Positions 35,991-45,215 are shown, counted from the stretch's first letter. The stretch: DNA of 64,000 bases from Marinomonas sp. IMCC 4694 (GCF_008122525.1 NZ_VSRV01000001.1:1302001-1366000), one strand, 5' to 3'. Numbers and translations: made by a program. Notes: generated from the sequence alone by a model not told the origin.

Positions 35991-36614
35991 ATGCGTTATT
36001 TGCTTGCTTTATTGTGTGCATTGGCTCTGCAAAATGCTTACGCTGATATGACGCTGACGGTGTTAGATCAAAAGGGACTCCCTGTCCCCGACGCTGTGAT
36101 CACGTTGAACAGCCAGGCGTCGATTACCCCGAACACCGTGGCAGTGATGGACCAAATTGATGAATCTTTTGTGCCAAGAGTGTTGGTCATTCAAAAAGGC
36201 CAATATGTCCGCTTTCCAAACAGTGATGATATTCGTCATCACGTGTATAGCTTTTCAAAGCCCAAAGCATTTGAAATTAAGCTGTATAAAGGGTCTGACA
36301 TCCCTCCTGTCTGGTTCGATAAACCGGGCTTGGTTGCGTTGGGTTGCAATATTCACGATGACATGATCGGCTATATTGTTGTTGCAGACAACGCCTTCTC
36401 TGTAAAAACAGACCGCAATGGTCGTGCTACTTTACCGGCAAAGCAAGGCGATGTGGTGGACTTATGGAGTGAAAGAATGCTCGATGGCGTAACTGATGTG
36501 GCGCAAATCAACATTGTTAGCGAAAAAACACAGACCATCACGCTGGAGCTGTTACCGCCTCTCGACTTGATGGATCACTCTCAACACTCTGGTTTTGGGA
36601 AGAAAAAATGGTGA
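35991..36614 (+). CDS. secreted cupredoxin-like protein (methylamine-utilisation-type)
   Basis: 207 residues with a signal peptide ending at AYA (about residue 18). A carboxypeptidase-regulatory-like start (LDQKGLPVPDAVITL) leads into a cupredoxin with type 1 copper ligands: His in IRHHVYSF, then Cys-x2-His-x3-Met in GCNIHDDMIGY. These proteins carry electrons or copper in the periplasm. AAGGA lies 6 bases before the ATG. First gene of a group with DUF3034 and a lipoprotein globin; overlaps the next start by 7 bases. Redox partner unknown. Confidence 0.85.
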   Translation: MRYLLALLCALALQNAYADMTLTVLDQKGLPVPDAVITLNSQASITPNTVAVMDQIDESFVPRVLVIQKGQYVRFPNSDDIRHHVYSFSKPKAFEIKLYKGSDIPPVWFDKPGLVALGCNIHDDMIGYIVVADNAFSVKTDRNGRATLPAKQGDVVDLWSERMLDGVTDVAQINIVSEKTQTITLELLPPLDLMDHSQHSGFGKKKW

Positions 36615-37522
36615 GCATTCTTTGCTTTAGGGCCTCTTTAAAACCAATTTTTTTGTTAAAAAACGCCGTGCTGTTGAGCATGACAGTGGGTCTTTTTAGC
36701 GTCACCAGCGTTCTGGCCGCTGAAGGGAAAATAGTCGCCACAGCGGGTTTGTCTCAATTAGAGGGGAGTGGAGGCGGTGGCCTTGTGCCTTGGGCGACGT
36801 TAGCGGGATACGACAGCCGTGATGAGATCGCGGCGTCGGCCTTTATGACCGACGTGAATGTGACCGATTACCGCTTGTCGTCAATGGGTGTCGCGGTTGG
36901 TTTTTATGACAAGGTAGAGCTTAGCTTTGCTCAGCAGACATTTGCTTTACCCGCCTCGTTAATCACAGGCTTAGGGCTTAATTCAGCCGAGATTAAGCAA
37001 AATATTGTGGGCATAAAATTACGTTTGTATGGCGATGCTGTGTATTCAGCGTACCCACAAATCAGTGTTGGTTTGCAGCACAAGCAACTTGATAAAGCCA
37101 CCATTGCAACCTACCTTGGAGCAAAAGACAGCGAAGGAACCGATGTGTATCTGGCGGCCACTAAGGTGCATTTGGGTGCGTTAGGCGGTTATAACTTAGT
37201 GTGGAATGTCACGGCGCGTGCCACGAAAGCCAATGAAATGGGCTTGTTAGGCTATGGTGGACCCGATAATAAACATTATCAGGTGATGATGGAGAGCAGT
37301 GTTGGTGTTTTGTTATCACCGCATTGGGTCATCGGCATGGAATACCGCCAAAAACCGAATAACCTTTCCAGTGTAGAAGAAGAGGATTGGAGCGATGTGT
37401 TTGTCAGTTATCTTCCCAATAAAAATGTGAGCTTCACCGCCGCGTACGCCAATTTGGGTACCATAGCGACGAAAGCGGATCAGTCGGGTGTGTATTTATC
37501 AATGACGGGGTACTTATGGTAA
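36608..37522 (+). CDS. DUF3034 family protein, probable outer-membrane or periplasmic
   Basis: 304 residues. An N-terminal signal (residues about 15-37, ending VLA-AEG) precedes alternating beta strands ending in an aromatic-rich C-terminus (YLSMTGYLW), as in outer-membrane barrels. The family is known next to cupredoxin/methylamine-type genes. GGGAAG lies 5 bases upstream of its ATG. Translationally linked to genes on both sides. Function unknown. Confidence 0.8.
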   Translation: MVSILCFRASLKPIFLLKNAVLLSMTVGLFSVTSVLAAEGKIVATAGLSQLEGSGGGGLVPWATLAGYDSRDEIAASAFMTDVNVTDYRLSSMGVAVGFYDKVELSFAQQTFALPASLITGLGLNSAEIKQNIVGIKLRLYGDAVYSAYPQISVGLQHKQLDKATIATYLGAKDSEGTDVYLAATKVHLGALGGYNLVWNVTARATKANEMGLLGYGGPDNKHYQVMMESSVGVLLSPHWVIGMEYRQKPNNLSSVEEEDWSDVFVSYLPNKNVSFTAAYANLGTIATKADQSGVYLSMTGYLW

Positions 37523-37947
37523 TGATCATAAAAACATCTGTGTTGGCCTTTGCGTTATTGTTGGCGGCATGTGCCGCACCGTCTCAAGCCAATAAAAGTC
37601 TGTACGATGAAATAGGCGGCGCCGGTGTTGTAGAGGCTGTCACCGACAATTTTATTAAAGAAATCAGTTTCAACGAAACCATTTACCGATATTTTGAAAA
37701 ATCCAATATCACGCGATTCCGTGAAAAGTTTATTGAGCATCTGTGCGTGAGTACCGGTGGCCCTTGTCATTACACGGGCGACACTATGTTGAGAGTGCAT
37801 CAGGGGCAAAATATCAGCGAAGCCGACTTCAATACCACGGTAGATTTACTGGTGAGTGCAATGGAAGACGCGGGTTTAAGCTATCCTCAGCAAAACAAGG
37901 TGTTAAACGTATTGGCGCCGATGCGGGATGAGATGCTGTACAAATAA
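37516..37947 (+). CDS. lipoprotein-anchored truncated haemoglobin (group I type)
   Basis: 143 residues. The N-terminus is a lipoprotein signal with lipobox LAAC (Cys19, Ala at +2, so outer-membrane sorting expected). The rest is a truncated globin: LYDEIGGAGVVEAVTDNF opens it, and the proximal haem His sits in MLRVHQGQNIS, with Tyr in CHYTGD. Most truncated globins are cytoplasmic, so export to the envelope is unusual. Could detoxify NO or bind O2 in the periplasm. Overlaps DUF3034 by 7 bases; a second start, ATG 37522, would give a TAATG overlap. Confidence 0.87.
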   Translation: MVMIIKTSVLAFALLLAACAAPSQANKSLYDEIGGAGVVEAVTDNFIKEISFNETIYRYFEKSNITRFREKFIEHLCVSTGGPCHYTGDTMLRVHQGQNISEADFNTTVDLLVSAMEDAGLSYPQQNKVLNVLAPMRDEMLYK

Positions 37948-38098
37948 GACATGAGCCTGTATGTATTCTGCTTGGTGTTTGTTTTGTATTTGTCCTAGGT
38001 CATGCTTTGCGTAGAATGCGCTTTTCGTTAAGTCGTTAATCCTTTACATTAGTTTAATCTAATTTTATTTAGTTTAATGTAACTGGAAGGTGCTAAAC

Positions 38099-38437
38099 AT
38101 GAAAAGCTATAAAGAGATCAACAAAGACCAAAATGCGTTTGCCCGTGAATTTCGTAAAACGTCGCCTGATATTTTAAATGGCTTTATGGCAATGCACAAA
38201 GCGGCGATGGAAGAAGGTGCTCTGTCGACAAAAGTGAAGGAGCTGATGGCGTTAAGCATTGGCATTGCGGCTCGTTGTGACGGTTGCATTGCTTCCCATG
38301 CCAAAGCTTCATTACGGGCTGGTGCCACGCGTGAAGAGCTGGTAGAAACGATCAATGTTGCCATCATGATGGGCGGCGGCCCCGCGGTGATTTATGGTAC
38401 TCAAGCGCTCAGTGCCGTTGATGAGTTTTTATCTTAA
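38099..38437 (+). CDS. carboxymuconolactone decarboxylase / AhpD-like protein
   Basis: 112 residues, all-helical AhpD fold. The redox pair is CDGCIASHAKA (CxxC, then His), as in alkyl-hydroperoxidase D and not in the decarboxylase itself. Such proteins reduce peroxides or quinone-like compounds using the cysteine pair. The start at 38099 has GGAAGG 8 bases upstream. It follows the globin by 150 bases and may have its own promoter. Confidence 0.85.
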   Translation: MKSYKEINKDQNAFAREFRKTSPDILNGFMAMHKAAMEEGALSTKVKELMALSIGIAARCDGCIASHAKASLRAGATREELVETINVAIMMGGGPAVIYGTQALSAVDEFLS

Positions 38438-38829
38438 TAACGGGTTTATCAATGCGTCTGTTGTAAGCGTGACATGCGATTCGCCTGCCACGTTTTAACT
38501 CATTTACGGTCCCACAGCGTCAACCCACATAAAGCCGTCTATACTCATAATGAGCTTGTTAATGTTAAGCCGTCATACAGTATCAGATCGGATCAGAATG
38601 CGTTTTTTATGTTGCTTTTTATTGGACATAAAACAACCAAAAAAACAGTGGTGCATTCGCTGTTTTCAAGTAAAAAACTTTAATAATCAGTTATTTAGGG
38701 TATTATGTAATTTTTTTACGAAATAGGCATAAAGCGTTACAATAATACGCACTTCTTTTATTTCACAATCTAGGCAGAGCGTCTATTATCCTTTATCCAT
38801 AAAATCTATTTATGAAAGTAGGAAAAACA
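38438..38829. promoter_or_regulatory. intergenic region before the RsbQ-like gene
   Basis: 392 bases, very A/T-rich near the right end. A weak hairpin, AAAACAG (38642-38648) with CTGTTTT (38660-38666), may end upstream transcription. The last 130 bases probably hold the promoter of the signalling operon; AGGA at 38820 is the ribosome site. An open frame at 38474-38683 is not convincing. Confidence 0.4.
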
Positions 38830-39645
38830 ATGAAAGTGACAGACATCGTCAAACGAAACAATGTGCGTATCCTTGGTCAGGGTCAAAAAACCCTGATGTT
38901 TGCGCATGGCTTTGGTTGCAATCAAAGTATGTGGAACGCATTGGTAGCGTGCTTTGAAGACAACTATAAAATTGTCCTGTTTGATTATGTTGGTTCCGGT
39001 CATTCCAATATTGCCGAATTTGATGTTGAAAAATACGCTCGTTTAGAAGGCTATGCAGAGGATATTTTGGACATATGTGATGCATTAGCATTGGAAAATG
39101 TTCATTTAGTTGGTCACTCAGTTAGCTCCATCATAGGTTTGCTTGCGGCTAAAGCGCAGCCTCAGCGTTTTTCCAGTTTAACCATGGTTTGTCCGTCGCC
39201 TTGCTTTTTGAATTTGCCTGACGAAGGCTACTTTGGTGGCTTTGAGCGTGAAGATTTGGTGGAATTATTGGACCTAATGGACAGTAATTATATCGGTTGG
39301 GCAAATTACTTAGGGCCAGTTATTACCGCGCAATCTGCCGATGAGGCTGTGACCGATGTGTTTATTAACAGCTTTTGTTCTACGGACCCTGTGTGTGCAA
39401 AAGTGTTTGCGGAAGCGACTTTTTTATCTGATTACCGATCTGAACTTCCAGGCAGCCAGATCCCTGTACTGATTTTACAGAGTGAAAACGATGCATTAGC
39501 GTCTACCCAAGTCGGAACCTATATGCAAGCACAACTTGCCAACGCGGTGTTAAACGTATTGCCCTGTAAGGGACACGCAATACACATGACGGATGCCAGT
39601 TTGACCGCACAGTCGATGGCAGAATTTTATGCAAACCGATTCTAA
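38830..39645 (+). CDS. RsbQ-like alpha/beta hydrolase
   Basis: 271 residues of the RsbQ/KAI2 family. The triad is Ser97 (GHSVSS), Asp221 (SENDA) and His249 (KGHAIH), almost the same spacing as Bacillus RsbQ. The start at 38830 has AGGA 6 bases upstream; an in-frame ATG 18 bases earlier has none. In Bacillus subtilis, RsbQ is needed to activate the PAS-phosphatase RsbP, probably by handing a small hydrophobic molecule to its PAS domain. Here the next gene, overlapping by 17 bases, begins with a PAS domain, which suits the same kind of pairing. First gene of a six-gene signalling cluster. Confidence 0.9.
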   Translation: MKVTDIVKRNNVRILGQGQKTLMFAHGFGCNQSMWNALVACFEDNYKIVLFDYVGSGHSNIAEFDVEKYARLEGYAEDILDICDALALENVHLVGHSVSSIIGLLAAKAQPQRFSSLTMVCPSPCFLNLPDEGYFGGFEREDLVELLDLMDSNYIGWANYLGPVITAQSADEAVTDVFINSFCSTDPVCAKVFAEATFLSDYRSELPGSQIPVLILQSENDALASTQVGTYMQAQLANAVLNVLPCKGHAIHMTDASLTAQSMAEFYANRF

Positions 39646-40495
39646 CGAAGGGTTGAATGAGGTAGCCACGTTAGATTTATTCCATGTTGGTTTGGTTGTG
39701 ACAGATTTGGAATGCAATATCGTGTCTGCCAATGATTTCGCTTGTAATATGCTTGCCTTATCGCCGTTGCAAGTCAATGAGATGAACCTAAATGATCTCA
39801 TGACCAAGCCGTCAAAAATAATGTACGAATCTTATATTATTCCAATGCTGCTCAAAAATGCGCTGTGTGATGAAGTGCAAGTTACCTTGCTAGACAGTCA
39901 TCATGTACGCAAGGAAGTGCTGGTTAGTGTTCGTTTGGATGAAGCCGATAAGCTTTGTTACTGGAGTTTGGTGTCGTTGGAAAAGCGTAAAGCGCATATC
40001 TCTGCCTTGTTGATGCGCAACAAAGAAAACGAAGCCATTATTTGCAGATTAAAAAATGAACAGCAGAGAGACAAGTTAACTGGGCTGTATGAACGTCAAT
40101 ACTTTATTGATAACCTGCTCAGTATGGCAGAAAAGCACAAATATAACCGTAAGCGCGTGCGCTTTTTTATGTGCAAGCTGTTATGTATTAAGGCACTCGG
40201 TCCTAAATCGTTCAACGAAGAAGACGCCATTCTTATACAAGCCAGCCAGATTTTGCAAGAATTCAGCCATACCGTGGAGAATTTTTCACGGCTCAGTGGC
40301 AGTGCTTTTATTGGCTGTTATTTGCTTTCTGATACAAAAGCCGGTGACGAAATGGAAGCTGAGCTTATTCACCATCTTACAGAATTGGACCAAGACGCTT
40401 TGTTTGCAAGTTACACCACAACGACCAATGAGCTTGGCGATATGGAAGCCATCGTGAGATTGTTGCGTCATTCGCTGCATAAGGCGGATACTTAA
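39629..40495 (+). CDS. PAS protein with degenerate GGDEF domain
   Basis: 288 residues, soluble. PAS domain (about 10-125; LFHVGLVVTDLECNIVSAN), a short coiled linker, then a GGDEF-like domain from about 145. The domain opens with DKLTGLYERQYF, but the signature loop is RLSGSAF (Ser223 to Phe227) in place of RLGGDEF, so the metal/GTP residues are missing and it should not make cyclic di-GMP. It may be a dimerisation or binding module. Likely the PAS partner of the RsbQ-like enzyme. Its stop overlaps the kinase start (TAATG). Confidence 0.82.
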   Translation: MQTDSNEGLNEVATLDLFHVGLVVTDLECNIVSANDFACNMLALSPLQVNEMNLNDLMTKPSKIMYESYIIPMLLKNALCDEVQVTLLDSHHVRKEVLVSVRLDEADKLCYWSLVSLEKRKAHISALLMRNKENEAIICRLKNEQQRDKLTGLYERQYFIDNLLSMAEKHKYNRKRVRFFMCKLLCIKALGPKSFNEEDAILIQASQILQEFSHTVENFSRLSGSAFIGCYLLSDTKAGDEMEAELIHHLTELDQDALFASYTTTTNELGDMEAIVRLLRHSLHKADT

Positions 40496-43400
40496 TGAAT
40501 TACACTCGGAATCAAAAAAGTTGGCTGGATTTAATTGGCTCTCGCAGGGTGCAATTTTACATGGCCGCCATGATGGACGCGTTGAAGGCAGACGTTATTT
40601 ATGTTCAAACATCGACACGACAGCGTGAGTCATGGTGCTGTTACACCCGTACAAATGCCTCTTTTTGCTCAAAAATCCTGCTGAGCGAGAAACAACTACC
40701 GGCTAACTTAACGAAACTGCCTCTTGATTATGCCAATTCAACCACGGGGGATGTGTATGTATTGCCCAGTGTTCATGTTGAAGAAGAGGGTTCTGCACTT
40801 AGGCACATTATCGATTTACTGGCTGAAGACATAGAGGTGTATTCTCAAGCGCCTCAGATCAAGCAAGCCCTATTTAATCGTTATATCCAATCAGTAGAAA
40901 ACTTTCCTGGAGTGATGATTCGTTTTATATATGATGACAGCCAAGTCATGCCAACAGAGTTGATCACTGTTCACGGTGCTCATCCTTTTTATGATCACAT
41001 CAGTCAGAATCTGTATCGTGAAGACATCCTGATGATACTAGATGACTTCACTTTAGATCGAACTCTTAATTTGCACAGTGAATTATTAACTCAGCACGCT
41101 GATGAAAGCCGCTTTAGTCGAGTAGGTGCATACAGCATCGAGCAAAAAGACTATTGGTTTAGGGAAGACTACACAAGGGTTCATATAGAGGATTCTTTGT
41201 ATGAAATAACCTTGTACATGACCGATGTGACGGAATTTCAGCATGCCCAGGCGATGTTTGAAAAGATAGCCTTTCATGTGCCCGGTATGCTTTATGCTTA
41301 CAGTCAGGGTGATGACGGAAACAGTTTTGAATACGCATCGGATGGCATTAATGAATTATATGGCATAACGTCTGATCAGATTTTAGAAGACGCTGAGTAT
41401 ATATTTAATCTCATAGAAATAAATGATGTACCTGATATTGTAAAATCAATTGTGGCGTCAAAAAAAGAACTGGGGTATTGGGAAACTAAATTTAGTCTTA
41501 TAAATGGGAAGAAAATACATTCTCATTCGATGCCTGAATTTGATTTGCAGTCAGGTAAAACAACTTGGTACGGTTATGCACAAGACATTACGGCCATTGA
41601 AGACAAAGAGCTGGAGCTGCTTAATTTAAACCGTTTTTTAGAGGGCATTTATAATAATATACCTTCTTGTATCGTTGTGTACGAAGAAGAAACAGGCAAT
41701 ATATTACGTATTAATAAGTTGGCTAATGAGTTTTTCTCTTTGTCAATTTTAGAGTCTACTGTATTTGATGAATTTTCGATAAAAAAGAGGATTGAAGACA
41801 CATTTATTCGCTATGAGCATCACTCTAGGTCTGATGATGGTGGTGATATTATTAGTTATTTTGATATTTACCAGTTTGCGTCAGAGGGTGTTGAGTCTTG
41901 GTTGGTCTTTATTGATGTTACTCGAGAGGTGCAATCGGATATACGAAGTGCGATGGAAAAAAGGCTTTTATCGGAAGAGCTTGAAGAAAAAAATCAGTTT
42001 TTAAGTGTCGTCAGTCATGAAATAAGAACCCCATTAAATGCCATTCTTGGTATGTCTGAAATGCTTTTTCATAAGGCGAACTCTCCAGAAGTATCCGATA
42101 TTTTGGACGTATTGGATTTTAATGCTAAAGGATTAGTCAAGTTATTGGATAATATGCTGTTTGTGTCAATGGACAAAGCATCGAAAGGTGCTAATGATAG
42201 GAGGCTCATAGAAGAAAAAATCAATGTATTTGAGTTTTTTTTGGGGTGTAATCTTAATTATAAATTCATGTCGGAATCTAAAGGGCTAAGTTTCGATTAT
42301 ACATACGACATCGATTTCAAAAGTTTTAATGTTGATGCGGTCCTATTAAAGCAGCTGATTGATAATCTGCTTACTAATGCCATTAAATACACAAAGTCCG
42401 GTGGTATTAGTTTAGACATAAGTTTAAAAAAATTAAGAAACAGCCAGCAAACCGAAGAGAATCCTGGGCAGTTGGCGACACTGGATATTTTAATCCGTGA
42501 TACGGGGATTGGGATTCCAAAAGATTTCCAAAAGAAGGTGTTTGAATCCTACACACAAGTGGACCAAACAAGCGACGGCATTGGTGTGGGTTTGTTTATT
42601 GTTCAGCAAATAGTGACGGCCTTGAAGGGGAGAATTGAGTTGCAGAGTGAAGTGAATAAGGGCTCTGCTTTTACTATCCGACTGCCCATTTTCAGCGTTT
42701 ACGATGAAAATGGGCAGTCGCTTGACGCGCTTGACGCGCTTGACGCGCTTGACGCATATTATAACACTATATTGGTCGTCGATGATAATAATATTAACTA
42801 TTATGTTCAGAAGTTTTATTTAGATCGATTACACATACATTGTGAACGTGCAGAAGACGGTAATATTGCTTTGGATATTTTAAAAAGCAGCAAAGATACG
42901 CTTTTTGATCTGATCATTATGGATGTGAATATGCCAAACAAAAATGGCATAGAAACCACGCTCGATATACGTAAGGGCTTGGCTGGACCACAGTATAAAC
43001 GGATTCCTATTATTGGTTTGACCGGCGACAGTATGACAGAAACGAGAGCCGCTTGTATTCATGCTGGAATGGATCATGTTTTATTAAAACCAATCAGTTT
43101 CGATGATTTTAAATCAACGCTGTTTTTTCAAGCCAAAAGCCAATTTATAACCACGTCACAAAGTTATTTTAAAGACGTTAGCAATGGGATGAATAACAAC
43201 GAACAAACAGTAACAGGGCGATCAGAAGTGCAATCGGAAATACCGTTAGAAATACACGCTGTTAGTGCCGTAAACCATTTACGGTTGCCTATTGAAGTGA
43301 CTGGTATCGAAAATGATATTGTAACGGACAAGGTGAATCACAATATTACGCTTGTTGATGTCTGGGATTATGACGGTTTTCTTGAATTGGTCGGCGACAA

Positions 43401-43707
43401 CGATTCATTGGCCATGGTGTTATTAACGTCGTTTAAGGCCGCTGTTGATGACTTTATGGTGAAGCTTAAGAGGACATTAAGTAATGTGGATAAGGCGTAC
43501 ACTGATGAAGTTGCCAATGTTGTCCATACGGTTAAAGGTAGTGCTGGACAGCTATGCTTTAAAAAATTAGAATCTAGTTGTTTTGATTTTCTACAAAAAT
43601 ACAACGCCGTTCATTCAATAGAGATACTGCAAAACGCCAAAGATGATCTACGTTGTCGAGGCCTTGAAGTTCAACGTGTTTTAACCGACAAACTGGAAAA
43701 AATCTAA
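40495..43707 (+). CDS. hybrid histidine kinase with receiver and Hpt domains
   Basis: 1070 residues, no membrane segment. An N-terminal region of about 240 residues is not recognised; two PAS domains follow (about 255-375 and 385-490). The HisKA box is VVSHEIRTPLN (His508), HATPase motifs are NLLTNAIKYT, DTGIGIP and GVGLFIV, the receiver Asp is 810 (IIMDVNMPNKNG), and the Hpt His is 1011 (HTVKGSAGQ). So the protein holds three steps of a four-step relay; the receiver of the PP2C protein downstream is a natural final target. The HATPase-receiver linker has an inverted repeat and a 9-base tandem repeat. By eye, the PAS-kinase middle is more A/T-rich than its neighbours. Confidence 0.9.
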   Translation: MNYTRNQKSWLDLIGSRRVQFYMAAMMDALKADVIYVQTSTRQRESWCCYTRTNASFCSKILLSEKQLPANLTKLPLDYANSTTGDVYVLPSVHVEEEGSALRHIIDLLAEDIEVYSQAPQIKQALFNRYIQSVENFPGVMIRFIYDDSQVMPTELITVHGAHPFYDHISQNLYREDILMILDDFTLDRTLNLHSELLTQHADESRFSRVGAYSIEQKDYWFREDYTRVHIEDSLYEITLYMTDVTEFQHAQAMFEKIAFHVPGMLYAYSQGDDGNSFEYASDGINELYGITSDQILEDAEYIFNLIEINDVPDIVKSIVASKKELGYWETKFSLINGKKIHSHSMPEFDLQSGKTTWYGYAQDITAIEDKELELLNLNRFLEGIYNNIPSCIVVYEEETGNILRINKLANEFFSLSILESTVFDEFSIKKRIEDTFIRYEHHSRSDDGGDIISYFDIYQFASEGVESWLVFIDVTREVQSDIRSAMEKRLLSEELEEKNQFLSVVSHEIRTPLNAILGMSEMLFHKANSPEVSDILDVLDFNAKGLVKLLDNMLFVSMDKASKGANDRRLIEEKINVFEFFLGCNLNYKFMSESKGLSFDYTYDIDFKSFNVDAVLLKQLIDNLLTNAIKYTKSGGISLDISLKKLRNSQQTEENPGQLATLDILIRDTGIGIPKDFQKKVFESYTQVDQTSDGIGVGLFIVQQIVTALKGRIELQSEVNKGSAFTIRLPIFSVYDENGQSLDALDALDALDAYYNTILVVDDNNINYYVQKFYLDRLHIHCERAEDGNIALDILKSSKDTLFDLIIMDVNMPNKNGIETTLDIRKGLAGPQYKRIPIIGLTGDSMTETRAACIHAGMDHVLLKPISFDDFKSTLFFQAKSQFITTSQSYFKDVSNGMNNNEQTVTGRSEVQSEIPLEIHAVSAVNHLRLPIEVTGIENDIVTDKVNHNITLVDVWDYDGFLELVGDNDSLAMVLLTSFKAAVDDFMVKLKRTLSNVDKAYTDEVANVVHTVKGSAGQLCFKKLESSCFDFLQKYNAVHSIEILQNAKDDLRCRGLEVQRVLTDKLEKI
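42679..42720. repeat. perfect inverted repeat in the hybrid kinase gene
   Basis: CGACTGCCCATTTTC (42679-42693) and its exact inverse (42706-42720) with a 12-base loop. The left arm codes for RLPIF, the conserved end of the HATPase domain; the right arm codes for linker ENGQS. Confidence 0.95.
42721..42756 (+). repeat. four tandem 9-base units in the hybrid kinase linker
   Basis: CTTGACGCG three times, then CTTGACGCA, coding for (LDA)4 between the HATPase and receiver domains. It starts at the base after the inverted repeat ends. Confidence 0.95.
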
Positions 43708-43723
43708 AGGTAATATTGCGCAG

Positions 43724-44890
43724 ATGAATATTTTTGTTTTTAGTTTAGTGGGTTACTTCTTCATAAGTAATTTGGTTTTATGGTTTGTAAGTGGCTCGGT
43801 TGAAGATGGGGTTATTATTTTCCTAACGGCAGTGGGCATCAGCGTTGGTTATGTGTTGTTCTTTTTTATCCAGCATCACCGTGATAAAGATACCGCGCCT
43901 AGTTCGAAAGAAAAGCTTAAGTCAGTCGATACCGCCCCCATAGACGGTGTTTTTTCAGCCAATAAGGCGCTTGCTAATGAGTTGAATCAGTTTACAGCGC
44001 AATTAATTGATGCACTGGCTTCTATAAAACACTTACAACACAATGGAATAGACGATTTGTCCGGTGCTTTTTTGCATCTACAGACGTTATCTCATTCTCA
44101 AAATGATCAAATAGGCGAATTGGTCAACAGTGACGGCGACAGTAATAACACCTTATGGATGCAAACCTTTGCTGAAACAATATCGTCTACCTTGGACCAG
44201 TTTGTTACGACAACGGTTGATATGTCGGCGGCTTCTATGGATTTGGTCGAGAAAATCGATCGTGTGCATGAGTCAATGCCAGACATTACCAAGGCGTTAA
44301 AAGACATTGATGAGATAGCCAGCCAAACCAATTTGCTGGCTTTAAATGCAGCAATCGAAGCGGCAAGGGCGGGTGAATTTGGCCGTGGTTTTGCTGTGGT
44401 TGCCGACGAAGTAAGAGCCTTGTCGAAACGATCTGCTGGTTTTAGTGAGCAAATTCAACAAAAACTTGGCGATATCGGTCAGCAAATCGGCAGTTTGAAC
44501 CACGATATTGGTAAAGTGGCTTCTCAAGACGTGACCTATGTGATGGAAGCTAAGAAAACAGCACAGGATGCTATCGCTACTTTATTGAATAAAGTGCACA
44601 CAGACGTAAAAATCGCCGAAGATTTGCAAGTTAACCACAGTATTATGAAGCATTCTCTCGATTCGATTGTGGGCGGTTTGCAGTTTGGTGATATTAATGG
44701 CCAGCACATTGACTACCTAATCAAATGGTTAGAGGCGTATCAGAATAACGTTTTTTCTGAGATGACTCGCCATCCGATATTAGACGAGGCGGGTTTGCAG
44801 GTTCTTATTGATGGCCTTCAAACATGGCAAGACTCTAATCGCAACCCGGTCTCAACCAGCCATTCAGCTGATGATGTAGACTTCTTTTGA
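43724..44890 (+). CDS. membrane MCP-type signalling protein without a ligand domain
   Basis: 388 residues. Two membrane helices (about 3-22 and 31-52) are joined by a loop of only a few residues, so there is no periplasmic sensor. The cytoplasmic part holds the MCP hairpin tip (EIASQTNLLALNAAIEAARA and GRGFAVVADEVRALSKRS), then a tail with GLQFGDINGQHIDYL. It may sense membrane state, or take signals from the other proteins in the cluster and couple to CheW/CheA. No CheR-docking WxxF-type tail is present. Starts 16 bases after the kinase gene. Confidence 0.87.
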   Translation: MNIFVFSLVGYFFISNLVLWFVSGSVEDGVIIFLTAVGISVGYVLFFFIQHHRDKDTAPSSKEKLKSVDTAPIDGVFSANKALANELNQFTAQLIDALASIKHLQHNGIDDLSGAFLHLQTLSHSQNDQIGELVNSDGDSNNTLWMQTFAETISSTLDQFVTTTVDMSAASMDLVEKIDRVHESMPDITKALKDIDEIASQTNLLALNAAIEAARAGEFGRGFAVVADEVRALSKRSAGFSEQIQQKLGDIGQQIGSLNHDIGKVASQDVTYVMEAKKTAQDAIATLLNKVHTDVKIAEDLQVNHSIMKHSLDSIVGGLQFGDINGQHIDYLIKWLEAYQNNVFSEMTRHPILDEAGLQVLIDGLQTWQDSNRNPVSTSHSADDVDFF

Positions 44891-44901
44891 GTAAATAAAA
44901 C

Positions 44902-45180
44902 ATGTCAGAAACTGTCGTTATTAACTTGCCTGCTAAGTTTGATTTTGGGCATTATAAAATTTTTCATTCCGATATTGAAGCCACGCTAAAGCGTAATCCT
45001 AGCCTAGTAGTGATCGATTTTTCTAAAGTGCTTTACATGGACAGCTCGGCCTTAGGTATGTTGGTGCTGTTTTCGAAGAAAAACAGCCACAATACCAAGT
45101 TGCAAATTAAGGGCGCATTTGGTGTGGCGAAAGATATTTTGCTCATGGCGAACATGGATAAAATATTTGATTTTTCGTAA
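44902..45180 (+). CDS. STAS-domain protein (anti-sigma-factor-antagonist type)
   Basis: 92 residues, a single STAS domain. The phospho-accepting Ser is in VLYMDSSALGML, the usual site switched by a kinase of the RsbW type and a PP2C phosphatase. Both of these activities are predicted in the next gene's product. Comparable proteins are HsbA (Pseudomonas), SypA (Vibrio fischeri) and RsbV. No anti-sigma factor or sigma factor lies in the window, so its downstream target is unknown. It starts 11 bases after the MCP-type gene. Confidence 0.9.
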   Translation: MSETVVINLPAKFDFGHYKIFHSDIEATLKRNPSLVVIDFSKVLYMDSSALGMLVLFSKKNSHNTKLQIKGAFGVAKDILLMANMDKIFDFS

Positions 45181-45215
45181 TCCCTTACTGTGCATTCAAT
45201 TTTTAGGTAGCAACC

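Noticed and set aside
38474..38683. 69-residue open frame after the AhpD-like gene
   Set aside because: No ribosome site, unlikely composition, overlaps a hairpin in an A/T-rich leader; most likely not a gene.
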